Notes under the pieces: generated by a model | Databases searched by the model: none | Seen by the model: the letters and a program-made list of their open reading frames with translations, nothing else | Told to the model about the DNA's origin: nothing | Shown here: piece by piece, positions 35,401 to 44,300 of the stretch | Layout: every line of letters begins with the position of its first letter | How positions within the stretch are numbered: the stretch's first letter is position 1 | Source of the DNA: Mytilus edulis | Lineage: Eukaryota; Mollusca; Bivalvia; Mytilida; Mytilidae | Reading direction: 5' to 3' | Length of the DNA stretch: 64,000 nt | NCBI RefSeq assembly: GCF_963676685.1 | Contig: NC_092349.1 | Location: 42,423,426-42,487,425, forward strand | Program-made: the position numbers and the translations under genes

Positions 35401-38042
35401 GTCCAAATCTTTAGTGACTCAGGAAGGTAAATGTAGATTAGAACCCTTCAGCTTATCTAATAAAAAGTGCTCATTGATGGAATTCTTGCCCTCAGATTCC
35501 AAAAACTGGCATACATGTACATTTTTGTATTTCAATAATATATTTGGAAGCCAATCTTTAAGTTCAATTCAATTCAATTCAATTCAAATCTTTATTGCCA
35601 TAAACCTACATATTTATAATTTTATAGTATGTGACACAACATAACAAAATGAAAATAAAAATAACAACAAGATCATTGAGGGCCAAAAATAAAATATTGT
35701 TTGTTTCCTCTCCCACGACTGACCCGGTAAAATCACCGCTACTCGAAAAAAAATTTGGCCATTCCTGAAGAAATTTTTTTTGTTGCTAATTTGGTTTTTA
35801 ATGATATCTTTCCGATGCTGTAGTCAACAAGCGTTGGTTGTTTGATACCCTTCCGATGCTGTAGTCAACAATTTTTTTTTAAATCAAGGCATTTTTGCAT
35901 TGAAGCGTCTAAATGATTCGGAATCAAGGAAAACAAACATAATGCTTTACCACACGAATTGTGTTGTGTTTTCTATGAGTGATCTTTGAAAATAAAAAAT
36001 CTGAAGCACCTTTCAACCCACTGAGTGCACCTTGATTGGCTTTGTCTTTAACCTCTGTTCATGTTTAAAGGATAAAATCTTTGAGTAAAAATGATCTTTG
36101 ATATCAATCTACTTTGTCGTCTTTGAACAGGTTGGGCACAAGTCAGGAAATGTGGGATACGTGTTTCCCTGCTTTCAGGGAACCTCCCTGATTTCTGATG
36201 TAAAAAACAAACAGTTTAAATGTGATTGCATTCTTCAAGTTATGGCATGAAATTTACAAAAGGGCACGTTTTAACGTTATAACTTCATCAGTTGAATTTG
36301 TAAATACTTAAAAGTATTCTAGGAACAATGAATAGTGAAAGCTTGTTTTTTCTGGAATTTAGGTGATTCAACAATCATTCAGGACAAAGGAAGATAACTC
36401 CAATTTATTGTCTTGAAGCTTCAAAAATACTTGTTTTTGGCCCCATTTTTAGCCCTTTATACCTAGACTGTTTGCCCCATAACCCTTAAAATATATCCCA
36501 ACGTTCTATTTATGGTATTAATTATTGTTGTACAATTTCAGAACAATTGAAATACTTATACACAACTTATTGTCTTGACACTAGATAAATGCTTGTTTTG
36601 GGTCCTGTGGGCCCCTTGTTCCTAAACCTTAGGGACCATAACCCCCAAAATCAATTCCTTTTGTGGTTATAAACATTGTGTTAAAATTTCATTGATTTCT
36701 ATTTACTTCTACTAAAGTTATTATCCGGAAACCATCCGTCTTCGGACGACGCTGACGACGACGAGGAGATACCAATATATGACTGCAAAATTTTTGCGGT
36801 CGTATAAAAACCATATCAAGAAATAAAATAAAATAATTTGCCTACCTACCTATCAAAACCCTGACAACCTCAGGCGGGGGAGGGGAAACAATATTTTTAA
36901 TGTTGGCCTAATATACACAATAAAAGTAAATATTTTAGGAGTCCCCTGTCCTCAGTTCAATAGACTGTTTTAGAAAGGATCCTAGCTTCTTTACCTGAAT
37001 GTGTGAAATTAGGTTGAGTATATACTATATATGAGCTGCGTCGGATAGAAATCGACCTTATGCAAGTGCATGCAAACAGATACTTGTATAAGACTTTGAT
37101 CGATTTTGGAATGATGAAGATATAAAAGATGCATTTTGGTCCCTTTTAAAGGGTTGTCTTCTTATGAAAACCTACCTTTGGAACAACTACAGACTTTCCG
37201 AGAAATTATTTCAACCCAAAATAGGTTAACAGAGGTATTGATTTTCGTTTGCATAAGGTCGATTTCTATCCGACACAGCTCATATGTTATTTTATCTATG
37301 TCATTTAAATTTATAAAGTGGATATTCTCAGTTATAAAAAAATCAAAATAAACTTTTCTATTATTATGGTTTCTATTACAATATAAAAAGAAATGATTTT
37401 AACTAAAACAAGAAGCAATAGCTCATCAGAGATTCTGAAATTTTATCCAATTCATGAAATTTATTTAAGAATGACTAAATGTTCTTTTTTATTTGGTGTA
37501 CACAAGGATTTGTATAGTAAGAATCTATACAAATCCTTGGTGTACATGTATACATATTTATATTGAAAAAACAATTATACGGTCTTTTTAAGACTTTTGT
37601 TGTTGATCAGGACACAAATGTGAAGTCAACCATGAAGGGTGTTTCAACTTGTGTAGAACTGGTTATTATTACTCAATGTTGAAAAAAAACAGTTGACAGC
37701 AATCCAACAACATTAAAATAAATATATATTTATTAAAAAACATAAGTATTGCTTTTTTCAGTTACTAAATCATCATCTTTGTATTATATTTTAACCATAC
37801 ACTAGATTAATGAATAATGATCATCACTTATTGATGAAGACAACTACAGTAAGCTAATCGTTAAAGTTAATCTGACGAAAAAGTCAAAATGAAAGTAGAG
37901 TTTTTTTCTGACACTCACTTAAATTCACTGAATATTTGTCATTGATCAACTTCCTAAGTTTGTCCATCTTTGTATTTTCAGAACATTGTGGTTCCCATTT
38001 AATTGGTGGAACTAAACAACCCGAATCACCGGCGCAATCCAT
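14407..38042 (-). CDS. AACS: acetoacetyl-CoA synthetase, complete, 18 exons
   Basis: Exons in transcript order: 37919-38042, 32937-33040, 32194-32311, 31792-31902, 31162-31259, 30164-30278, 27002-27080, 26220-26361, 25843-25923, 25017-25141, 23717-23781, 23106-23228, 20855-20968, 20310-20435, 19677-19746, 18991-19049, 17730-17935, 14407-14544. All introns are GT-AG; the sum is 1998 nt, giving 665 residues, close to the ~670 usual for the family. The start is ATG at 38040-38042 and the stop TGA at 14407-14409. Motifs: SSGTTGAPK (ATP/AMP-binding P-loop, residues 282-290), [35 protein letters not shown] (D515), [15 protein letters not shown] (from about 530) and the C-terminal YTINSKKVE with the adenylation lysine near 626. 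Known role: cytosolic acetoacetate + ATP + CoA to acetoacetyl-CoA + AMP + PPi, feeding ketone-body carbon into lipid and sterol synthesis. Introns are packed with repeats. No frameshift was seen. Confidence 0.97.
14622..14835. mobile_element. MITE-like element in AACS intron 17
   Basis: The ends are TACTCTGGATTCATTAATAT on the left and AAAATTAATCCCCAGTA on the right, imperfect inverted repeats. Internal mirrored blocks: 'catggattttgtggaa' and 'ttccacaatccacgaaaa'. It lies less than 80 bp upstream of the last AACS exon acceptor. Confidence 0.65.
14938..15102. mobile_element. palindromic MITE in AACS intron 17
   Basis: GGAATAACAGTGCTGTAGTT at the left is the near-exact reverse complement of the right end (AACTACAGTACTGTTATTCC). 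Pairing continues inward through the GTTGTCACC/GGTGGCAAC and TTGACGGTC blocks, so almost the whole 165 bp can fold back. Confidence 0.8.
15490..15680 (+). repeat. dispersed repeat also present at 22765-23000 in reverse
   Basis: 'gtccgtgtgcttgttttcga', 'attgaaaatttggcgggaat' and 'aacaaggattttataagatt' occur in mirrored order at 22765-22915 on the other strand, within another AACS intron. Confidence 0.7.
15960..16797 (+). repeat. ~160-bp tandem array in AACS intron 17
   Basis: 'aagaaccataactcctgaac' recurs near 16020, 16181, 16340, 16501 and 16656. Each copy is followed by 'tgacctc' and 'tgtcatcagtaa' or 'gttgtcagtaa' blocks and by a 'ggttcatgag' or 'agttcatgag' block. Five units are visible, the last two shorter. 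It ends directly in the CCCG run at 16798. Confidence 0.85.
16798..16840 (+). repeat. GC-rich CCCG/GACC simple repeat
   Basis: The run of CCCG units, then CCGAC and CCGCC variants, is sharply GC-rich in an AT-rich intron. It marks the end of the ~160-bp array and probably belongs to the same mobile unit. Confidence 0.85.
17280..17650 (+). repeat. two-unit ~170-bp tandem repeat
   Basis: 'aagtgttcggtaaacaggaa' (17282) and 'aagtgttcggttaacaggaa' (17450) start two units. Both continue with 'cacacggtatagctgactta' and 'ggcattgtagttcct'. The array ends about 80 bp downstream of AACS exon 17. Confidence 0.8.
19880..20098. mobile_element. MITE-like element rich in AATTCGAATT palindromes
   Basis: It has several copies of AATTCGAATT or close variants (19888, 19910, 19966, 20078 regions) on both arms, with 'taactaattcgaattagttt' mirrored by 'gcgaattagttaattcg'. 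It lies in AACS intron 14. Confidence 0.6.
21053..21336. mobile_element. TTAA-type MITE in AACS intron 12
   Basis: Left end TTAAGGTGGTAT and right end GGTACCACCTTTA form imperfect TIRs starting at a TTAA. The partner at 29881-30156 has matching ends with both TTAAs intact. Confidence 0.65.
21661..22756 (-). repeat. interspersed repeat family C, longest copy (reverse), AACS intron 12
   Basis: Reverse copy of the family seen at 4240-4800 and 9170-9775. It holds about seven divergent units of about 110 bp, each with a 'ccatgaaaatgaggtcaagg'-type motif and 'aaatatagt'. It ends with the head segment 'cgacataggg...' in reverse near 22720. No ORF of significance is present. Confidence 0.8.
22765..23005 (-). 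repeat. dispersed repeat, partner of 15490-15680
   Basis: Carries 'attttcaatggtttatatct', 'aaacaagcacacagaccctt' and 'gtagcaaacatccttaa', mirrored from 15490-15680 and 16894-16912. Confidence 0.7.
24129..24222 (-). repeat. interspersed repeat family A, fragment
   Basis: Carries 'gtgacctatagttgttaatg' and 'ggcaatcataccacatcttc', the terminal 90 bp of family A, in AACS intron 10. Confidence 0.75.
24668..24872. mobile_element. MITE-like element in AACS intron 10
   Basis: The left end (GATTATCGTTGATCATCTCA ... CTCGCTTGAG) is mirrored by the right end (AGCGATAATTTTCCATCTCA followed by AGCGAG). It is about 205 bp long. Confidence 0.65.
25341..25545. mobile_element. MITE-like element in AACS intron 9
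   Basis: The left end TACTGTAGAAACATTAATTT and the right end (AAAATTTCTTCTTTTACAGTA) are imperfect inverted repeats 205 bp apart. Inner blocks 'tttggtggggtt' and 'ccaataaatgc' lie between them. Confidence 0.65.
27341..29118 (+). repeat. ~500-bp tandem array in AACS intron 6
   Basis: Units start near 27551, 28050 and 28550 with 'ttaaaaattgactatgaagg' or 'ttaaaaattgactataaagg'. They share 'gccatggcggccatcttggt' and 'ggcccagtagtttcagagga'. The left edge has a hairpin (AGGCTCTaaAGAGCCT); the right edge has 'gacgacgacggacgacaccg' and a hairpin (AGCTCACTTGGCC/GGCCAGGTGAGCT). Minus-strand ORFs of 64-70 codons repeating in each unit (27743, 28265, 28779) are products of the array, not genes. Confidence 0.88.
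29339..29563 (-). repeat. interspersed repeat family A, copy
   Basis: Carries 'gtttttcgttcatttttttt', 'gcctttatagctgactatgt'-like text and 'ggcaatcataccacatcttc', in AACS intron 6. Confidence 0.8.
29881..30156. mobile_element. TTAA-flanked MITE (piggyBac-type target) in AACS intron 6
   Basis: Starts TTAAGGTGATTACC and ends GTATCACCTTAA, with TTAA at both borders. It lies 7 bp from the donor side of AACS exon 6 (exon boundary at 30164), so its right end forms part of the intron next to the 5' splice site. Confidence 0.75.
30398..30960 (+). repeat. mosaic of interspersed repeat fragments in AACS intron 5
   Basis: Fragments include 'aaatcaggccataagttctc', a block with 'tggcctgtaccaagtcagga' (also near 50180 and, reversed, 61500), and a family A terminus near 30840-30960. 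Confidence 0.65.
31319..31494 (-). repeat. interspersed repeat family A, short copy in AACS intron 4
   Basis: Carries 'ccttttatagctgactatga' and 'ggcaatcataccacatcttc'. Confidence 0.75.
32474..32600 (-). repeat. interspersed repeat family B, copy in AACS intron 2
   Basis: Carries 'gagacaacaacccgaccaca' and 'cctgcacccggaggcg'. Overlapping short plus ORFs here belong to the repeat. Confidence 0.8.
33936..34158. mobile_element. GATAGGAGGGG/CCCGGG-rich repeat in AACS intron 1
   Basis: Left 'gataggagaggggg' direct repeats and 'gataggaggggtcctgatcc' are mirrored by 'ggtcctatcccccc' at the right end. The middle holds repeated 'atcccgggcttaaaaa'-type blocks. It is probably a non-autonomous element. 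Confidence 0.6.
34370..34610 (+). repeat. interspersed repeat family B, copy in AACS intron 1
   Basis: Carries 'gtttaggggtcagctgaagc' and 'tttggttgggttgttgtcgc'. Confidence 0.75.
34796..34864. repeat. perfect 26-bp inverted repeat (hairpin) in AACS intron 1
   Basis: The 26-nt arm 34796-34821 (AAATCCTTGAATTGCTCTTG and on) is exactly complementary to 34839-34864, with a 17-nt loop. Nothing else in the neighbourhood explains it. Confidence 0.92.
35563..35610 (-). mobile_element. (TTCAA)n microsatellite with LINE-like 3' end
   Basis: Five TTCAA units run directly into AATCTTTATTGCC. Read in reverse this is GGCAATAAAGATT followed by a simple-repeat tail, which looks like the 3' end of a non-LTR retrotransposon. 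A similar 'gcaataaagatttga' is at 52726-52740. Confidence 0.55.
36430..36810 (-). repeat. interspersed repeat family D, copy in AACS intron 1
   Basis: Carries 'acctagactgtttgccccat' and 'aatttcattgatttctattt', then the end 'gacgacgctgacgacgacga' and 'tttttgcggtcgtataaaa'. It is the reverse of 4801-5400. Confidence 0.75.
37029..37285. mobile_element. 37-bp TIR element in AACS intron 1
   Basis: Arms 37029-37065 and 37249-37285 are inverted repeats with one mismatch (ATATGAGCTGCGTCGGATAG at the left end). The 183-bp interior has no coding sign. It is 0.6 kb downstream of AACS exon 1. Confidence 0.85.
37503..37539. repeat. 15-bp perfect hairpin in AACS intron 1
   Basis: CAAGGATTTGTATAG and its reverse complement are separated by 7 nt. 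Confidence 0.85.
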
Positions 38043-38140
38043 TTTCTACTTCAGAGTACAGTTTTGTTGATGTTCACAACGTGTCTTATGTAGTCGAATT
38101 GCATCTAGATATTTAAAACGGCGACTTCCGGTTAAGTTGT
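38043..38140 (-). promoter_or_regulatory. AACS 5' UTR/promoter-proximal region with ETS-type motif
   Basis: About 85 nt upstream of the AACS start codon, the minus strand carries CCGGAAGT (38124-38131), the core of ETS/GABP sites common in TATA-less housekeeping promoters. No good TATA box is seen. The transcription start is not defined by the sequence, so the motif could be in the promoter or the 5' UTR. Confidence 0.4.
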
Positions 38141-38768
38141 AAAATATAGTGCATAGACAGCTAGAAATGAATAGATATTACAGTGTGCGAATTATTTTAC
38201 TTAATAAAAGGAATACGAAATTGTTTATGTTTTTTTAAAAGTCTACATTGGGATTCTATGAAACATATTTTCACTTTATACAAAGACAAGTGGGGAGTAA
38301 TATCTCGGACCATTTTCACAAGATTTGATTGGTTATATCAGACACACCTCTCATGTGCTCTAGTTTTGACATGTTGACCTTTTCGAATTTTTATATATGA
38401 TCATATATACGGGGCATAACTATTTTTAAAAGAGTTCCAAAACGTACCCACAGGTTGAATGAATACAATAACAAAACAAATTGCATTTCAATCCGTGGAT
38501 GCCATATGAAACTCTCAGATGAAACTGTTACCGAGTATTTTGAAAATGCAGCTGAGGAATATAACTTGAAATGGAAATTTTCCCTCAGATCAGGCTTAAT
38601 TTTTGCGGCCTAATATTTTGAAAACCATACTCATAAATTAAATTCATAGCCTTCATACACGACATATAACCTGATATGCATAAATATAGAGATAAATTAG
38701 ATACCGACCACGTGCAATTGGATCATATATTCTAGGTCTGTTTGATTACATAGTCAGGGCCGTAACTG

Positions 38769-38847
38769 CCCCCCCCCCCCCCCCCAAAAAAAAAATAAGG
38801 AGGCAGAAGTCTTGGGGCCACCGGCTGAGGCCCCCCCCCCCCCCAAG
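38769..38847. repeat. two poly-C tracts
   Basis: C-runs of about 18 and 14 nt flank a short segment ending in 'ggccaccggctgaggcc'. They are probably the ends of a small inserted element and error-prone in assembly. Confidence 0.7.
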
Positions 38848-39696
38848 ACGAACATTGTAATATAAGGGTTCGAAATATGTCTTGAAACCTCTTTTTTTGT
38901 ACCTTACTTATATTTTTTCAAGTTTCATATTTACTGTATGAAGAAATGCATCAGGCATCTAGAGCCGGCTGAAAATACTTGCCTCGTATTTTATTCAATC
39001 AAAGCATGTATCCATTTACAGTAGATGTAAATGTAAATGTAAATGTAAGTGTTTAAAAGTAGAAAAAGCGGATCATTTTACGATGGATATTTTTTACATC
39101 AACATGATCAATGACAACTTTGTTTGCAAAGGGAGTTCATGAATTTGACACTTTTGCTCAATCTTTTTTCATATATGACAAATCAAAAAAAGTATGTAAT
39201 GCGTACAATTGATGATGACAGTTCAGAGTATCGTGACTTTTTTTTTAATTTGAATTTTAAATAAATATATTAGGTAACTTGTACAAAAAATAATTTTCAC
39301 CAGCTTATGTGAAGTATACCAACAGTTTAAATATGAATGGTTGACATATTGGGTTATATGACCAAGTATAATTTATCAGTTGTTTCTTTGCCTGTGTTAT
39401 CATGTTTTTGATAAAATTGCATATCATGACTTTGTGGCATGACATTCTTTTGACAAACATGTTTAATCTCGCCTTATTCTTTATGTTTCTGTCCGAAGTC
39501 AGGTGCATGTATTTAGTTTGATGTATGCCTTATTTGTTGTTCGTTTCCGTTGTTCTAAACACAAATCCATCCATGGTTTTCTCTTTTGAACTGTTTGATA
39601 TATGGCCATGCCAAACTTCTGACTTTCAACAAGCAAATACAAAATGTGCGGAGTGAAACATGTTAGGGAGCACTAAATCATGTACCTTACTAAAGA

Positions 39697-40813
39697 CAGG
39701 CGCGTAGCTCCATATACGCTAACACGCAGTTGCGTGCACATCGATTCGGCAAGCAAAAAAAAAAAAATGCCAAAATAAAAATTTATAAATTAATTATGGT
39801 TAAAGGAAATACATATGTTGTCACTTTTTTAATTGATGAACTTTCATTAAATAACGGCATTTCAAATTAAACGTTTTATTGGAGATCATGTAAAAATCGG
39901 ACAGTACCAGATTTGAATTTATTATACTCAGTCTAAGACGTGTAGTTTCGGAGCACATTTTACAGAGTACGGCTTATCTGTTTGCGATGCGATGTACCAA
40001 TCGAGATTTATCGAAACCCTTTGATATTATTGAAAATATGCCGAGGCGATGTATTCGACAGACTATTAGAGCCAATCACCATGAAAACACGCCAAAAGAG
40101 CATTGGAAAGTCTCATTATATTTTGCGTTCACACACGTAGACCATATGATAATGGAATTGGAGAGTAGAGGGTGTCTGGTATTATCAGAAAATAGCTTCT
40201 TTGTGTCGTATCTGCTTCCTCGTGTTGTAGGACATATAACCAAGGAATAATTCTCAACATTGTCTGAGACATACAAAATGACCTGGCATGTATTTGGCGG
40301 ACAATTTCAATCGGGAGGTCGCTCGATGGAGAACACGTTCGCTGGTTTATAACATCTCGCGAGTGCTACCATGCAGATCTATCAGTTTATTAAGTCTGTT
40401 GAAAACAAAAGTACGATCAACAATTAACAACGTCAGGTTATCATCGCTAGCATTACTGCATATTGATCGGGATTTCAGTGTGAATGTTGACAAAGTAATA
40501 GAGAAGTTCGTTTCTGCATAGACCCGAAGAGCAGATTTTGGTCAATGTTGAGTAAATTCTGTAATTCAAAAATGTGTTGTTCATGTATTAAATTAACCAT
40601 GATTTACTCTATTCAGAAGATTCAAGTATTAATAGTTTTACGTTCATAAATTGTTTATAAGTCCTATTTACATGTAGCTCCTCTTTAAACCGTCATATGA
40701 CCGAAAACCGAAAAAAAAAACATTTTTCTGCAGTAAAGGGTCCCAAAAAAATTTCGCCTCGCTCCGCTCGGCGGTAGTTGCTTGCACATCGTTTTCTCCT
40801 GGCTACGCCCCTG
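39697..40813 (+). mobile_element. decayed hAT transposon with TIRs
   Basis: Ends: CAGGCGCGTAGCTCC at the left; the right end reads CAGGGGCGTAGCCAGG when reversed, typical of hAT termini. Inside, two short frames resemble the C-terminal part of ZMYM1-like hAT transposases: 39987-40250 (PRRCIRQTIRANHHENTPKE) and 40288-40521 (NVRLSSLALLHI ... VDKVIEKF, the dimerisation region). The two are separated by stops. The catalytic N-terminal part is missing, so it cannot be autonomous. The 8-bp duplication expected of hAT is not clear. Confidence 0.7.
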
Positions 40814-41278
40814 AAAGATAGTGGAATAATAACACGACATAAAAGAGCAAAACACTGTATAAATCAGTTGAAAAGGTTATTCTCATCAAATCGACAGACA
40901 TTACATAAAAACTAACCAAAAGACTACAGGCATTAAACATTGATCTATGGGTGTTACAATATAGTTAAAACCAAAATAAATCACGTTTCTAAAACACAAA
41001 AGAATCCAAATCAGTACGTATCAAATAGATCGAAATAACAGACGCTGTCACTATACCGTCATATATAACTGGTAGAATGTGTATAAATCATAACATCATG
41101 CATTTTGACCATGACACTAAACGTTAAGCAAGTAACAATCAATATTTGGACAATAATGTTGCCAGGCCAACTAACTAATGCTATTGCCTCTTGGTACTGT
41201 TAATTCAGTTGTAAATGGCGAAAAAAAATAAAGTTTCCTGCTGAAAAAATATAAATATTCCAACCGGTAGTTTATGTG

Positions 41279-41298
41279 CTCTCTCTCTCTCTCTCTCT
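41279..41298. repeat. (CT)10 microsatellite
   Basis: Perfect dinucleotide run, 27 bp from the 5' splice site after the exon 41325-41425. Confidence 0.95.
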
Positions 41299-41324
41299 GT
41301 TTAAGAAATTTTTAAATTACATAC

Positions 41325-44300
41325 CGCAGCAGATATTCCAGCAATGTATCCTTGTACGTCATATATTAAAATAAGAGCCATGTCGTTGTCTTTAACATAT
41401 CGACGACCATGTAATCCACTCGAATCTATTAATAATTTCAAATAAAGATGTAAGAAATTCTATGCTATCGGACGATGATATCATGATATAATTTATATAT
41501 TTACCTGACCAACATTTTAAAGAATTAGTCAATTTTGTATTCAAATTAGTTTAGTTTGCTCGTTTTTCATGAGAGGAATACATTTTTGTAGGCAATGCAT
41601 AAAATAAAACGACAATATTTTTCAAACTTACAACATCATATATAATATGCGCCTACTTCATGTGCATTCAAAGATTGAATCTGGGTTTTATCAATATTTT
41701 CTTAAAGTTTCTGTGAACTAATTTGCATACAAACTTTTGTTACACAAAATTGACAAAAATGAATTTTGTCTCAACAAAATTGACAAAATTGACAAAATTG
41801 AAATTTGTCTCAACAAAATTGACAAAATTGACTTTTGTCTCAACAAAATTGACAAAATTGACTTTTGTCTCAACAAAATTGACAAAATTGACTTTTGTCT
41901 CAACAAAATTGACAAAATTGACTTTTGTCTCAACAAAATTGACAAAATTGAATTTTGTCTCAACAAAATTGATTTTTGTCTCACGAAAGTCAATTTTGTC
42001 TCACGAAAGTCAATTTTGTCTCACGAAAGTCAATTTTGTCGTCACAAAAATGAATTTTGTCATCACAAAATTGACTTTTGTCTCAACAAAATTGACAAAA
42101 TTGACTTTTGTCTCAACAAAATTAACAAAATTGACTTTTGTCTCAACAAAATTAACAAAATTGACTTTTGTCTCAACAAAATTGACTTTTGTCTCAACAA
42201 AATTGATTTTTGTCTCAACAAAATTGACAGAATTGACTTTTGTCTCAACAAAATTAACAAAATTGACTTTTGTCTCAACAAAATTGATTTTTGTCTCAAC
42301 AAAATTGACAGAATTGACTTTTGTCTCAACAAAATTAACAAAATTGACTTTTGTCTCAACAAAATTGACAAAATTGAATTTTGTCTCACAAAATTGCATT
42401 TTGTCTCACAAAAGTCAATTTTGTCTCACAAAAGTTTATTTTGTCTCACAAAAGTCAATTTTGTCTCACAAAATTGAATCTTACCTCACACAATTGACTT
42501 TTGTGATTTAATTTCCATATCAGGTAACAAAAGTCAATTTTGTATGCAAATATCTTATATTTGCATACCTTTTAGACAAAATTGACTTTTGTCATGACAA
42601 ATATGAATTTTGTCTACAAAAATGAATTTTGTCATGACAAAAATGAATTTTGTCTACACAAATGAATTTTGTCATCACAAAATTGAAGTTCTCACAAAAC
42701 AAGTCTGTAGCACATAGTTTTGTAAGACAAAAATGATTTTGTTATGACAGAATTGAAGGGTAAAAATGTAAAGGGAATTTTGTGTTTTAAGTGATTTTGA
42801 TATTTTACAGATTTGCACATGATTTACTTTGTTGCCATGGAAATTCGTCACAAACGTACAATTTTTTCAACACCTTTTATTTAAGTCATGTAGAGCCAAA
42901 TTTAAGAGCATTGGAGTAAATTCGGTTGACCGAATAATTACGCACCTTATAGTCCTTTTTTTTTAAGAACGATTAAAATTCTCATACTCATTGACGGAAA
43001 ACATCTTCCTTCTGTCCATTGGGTGGATGCTATATTAATAGAAAAACCCAAGAAAAAAGAGTACTAATATATATAGAAACCGTTCTCCAATCAGTAAACA
43101 CTTATATTACTTATTTCAAATTTAGACGTATACAATGATATATGTCGACGCTTTAAAATTCATGAGTGTATCCTCAAATGAGGTAAATTATAAGGCCTTG
43201 CAAATATTGTTCGATCCCTAACATCACTAAAGAGACATTTATCGTCAAAATCCGTATATGGTGTACACATTTTATCTTCGTGGTCTATTGGAAAATGTTG
43301 TTTGTGTTGTATTTAGACCCATCAACAACGAAATTTATTGCATGCACGCGTATAAAAATTGCGAACGCAATCATAGGTTTGAATGTTGTTTTTAATTTAG
43401 ACTTGTCTATATTTATTTCTTTTGGGTTTGCATTATATATTTCATATATAATGCTATATCACTCTGTTCATGGGGGATTTTAAATTTTTATTTCCCCCGG
43501 TTTATATGAGCCGTTCTTTCTATTTTGACTCTTTAAAATTCAAGTCTATCCTTAATTGAGGCAAACTAAATGGCTTACTAAATATTTTTCGATCCCTAAC
43601 ATGACTGAAGAGATATTAATTGTTGAAATCCGGATATGGGCTTTAAAAAAAATCATGCACATATAAAACCCCTTTTACTAAATTTTCAACATTTTGAATT
43701 CTTGTTATTGCATCTTCAATGTAAGCAGAAATCCTGTGTCAATGATTGCCTGATGGGGAAAAGTATACTCCTGAATGTAAAACATGTATCCAATGAAAGA
43801 TATATAATCCGTGTGCATGTGTTACAATAGAATGACAGGCACAACACGGGAAAATAGAAGGCATTTTTTTAATTGAAACTTTAAGCTCTCAATCGATCCG
43901 CATTGTTAATTACTACAAGTACACATCCGTGATATCGCGGCTGAATGAAAGTATATAACTATGCCTAAGCCTTATTTTAGTAATTGGTATTGTCATCTGA
44001 TAAAGTCATGTCGATAATAAGATACACAGTTTTCTCTGCTTTCAAATCTTTCTGTTTGAACCCGTCGACCTGGAACTTATCAATTATTGGAAATATTAAT
44101 TATTTGGAAAACAAAAGGTCCAGGCTGTCCAGGAATGGGGTATTTGTTAATCAACAGCATTGGCCTATATTAGTTATCTTAGAAAGTCTTGCCGATTGCT
44201 GAATAAAGCTACAATAGGGAACAATTTGACAATGATTGAATTTAGTAGTGTCAGCCCTTTGATTATGACCCGTGTATATAGCAAAATCCTAAATACACCG

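Noticed and set aside
38505..38612. Possible transposase remnant on the plus strand (MKLSDETVTEYFENAAEEYN)
   Set aside because: The resemblance to a hAT transposase segment is slight and no flanking frame or TIR supports it.
41735..42480. CRISPR-like regular repeats
   Set aside because: The units are contiguous without unique spacers, and the surrounding sequence is clearly eukaryotic with introns.
41723..42511. 262-codon plus-strand ORF, the longest in the window, and antisense ORFs over it
   Set aside because: Every frame reads the same 30-bp minisatellite; the peptide is a strict 10-residue repeat in several frames at once, as expected of DNA without stops, not of a gene.
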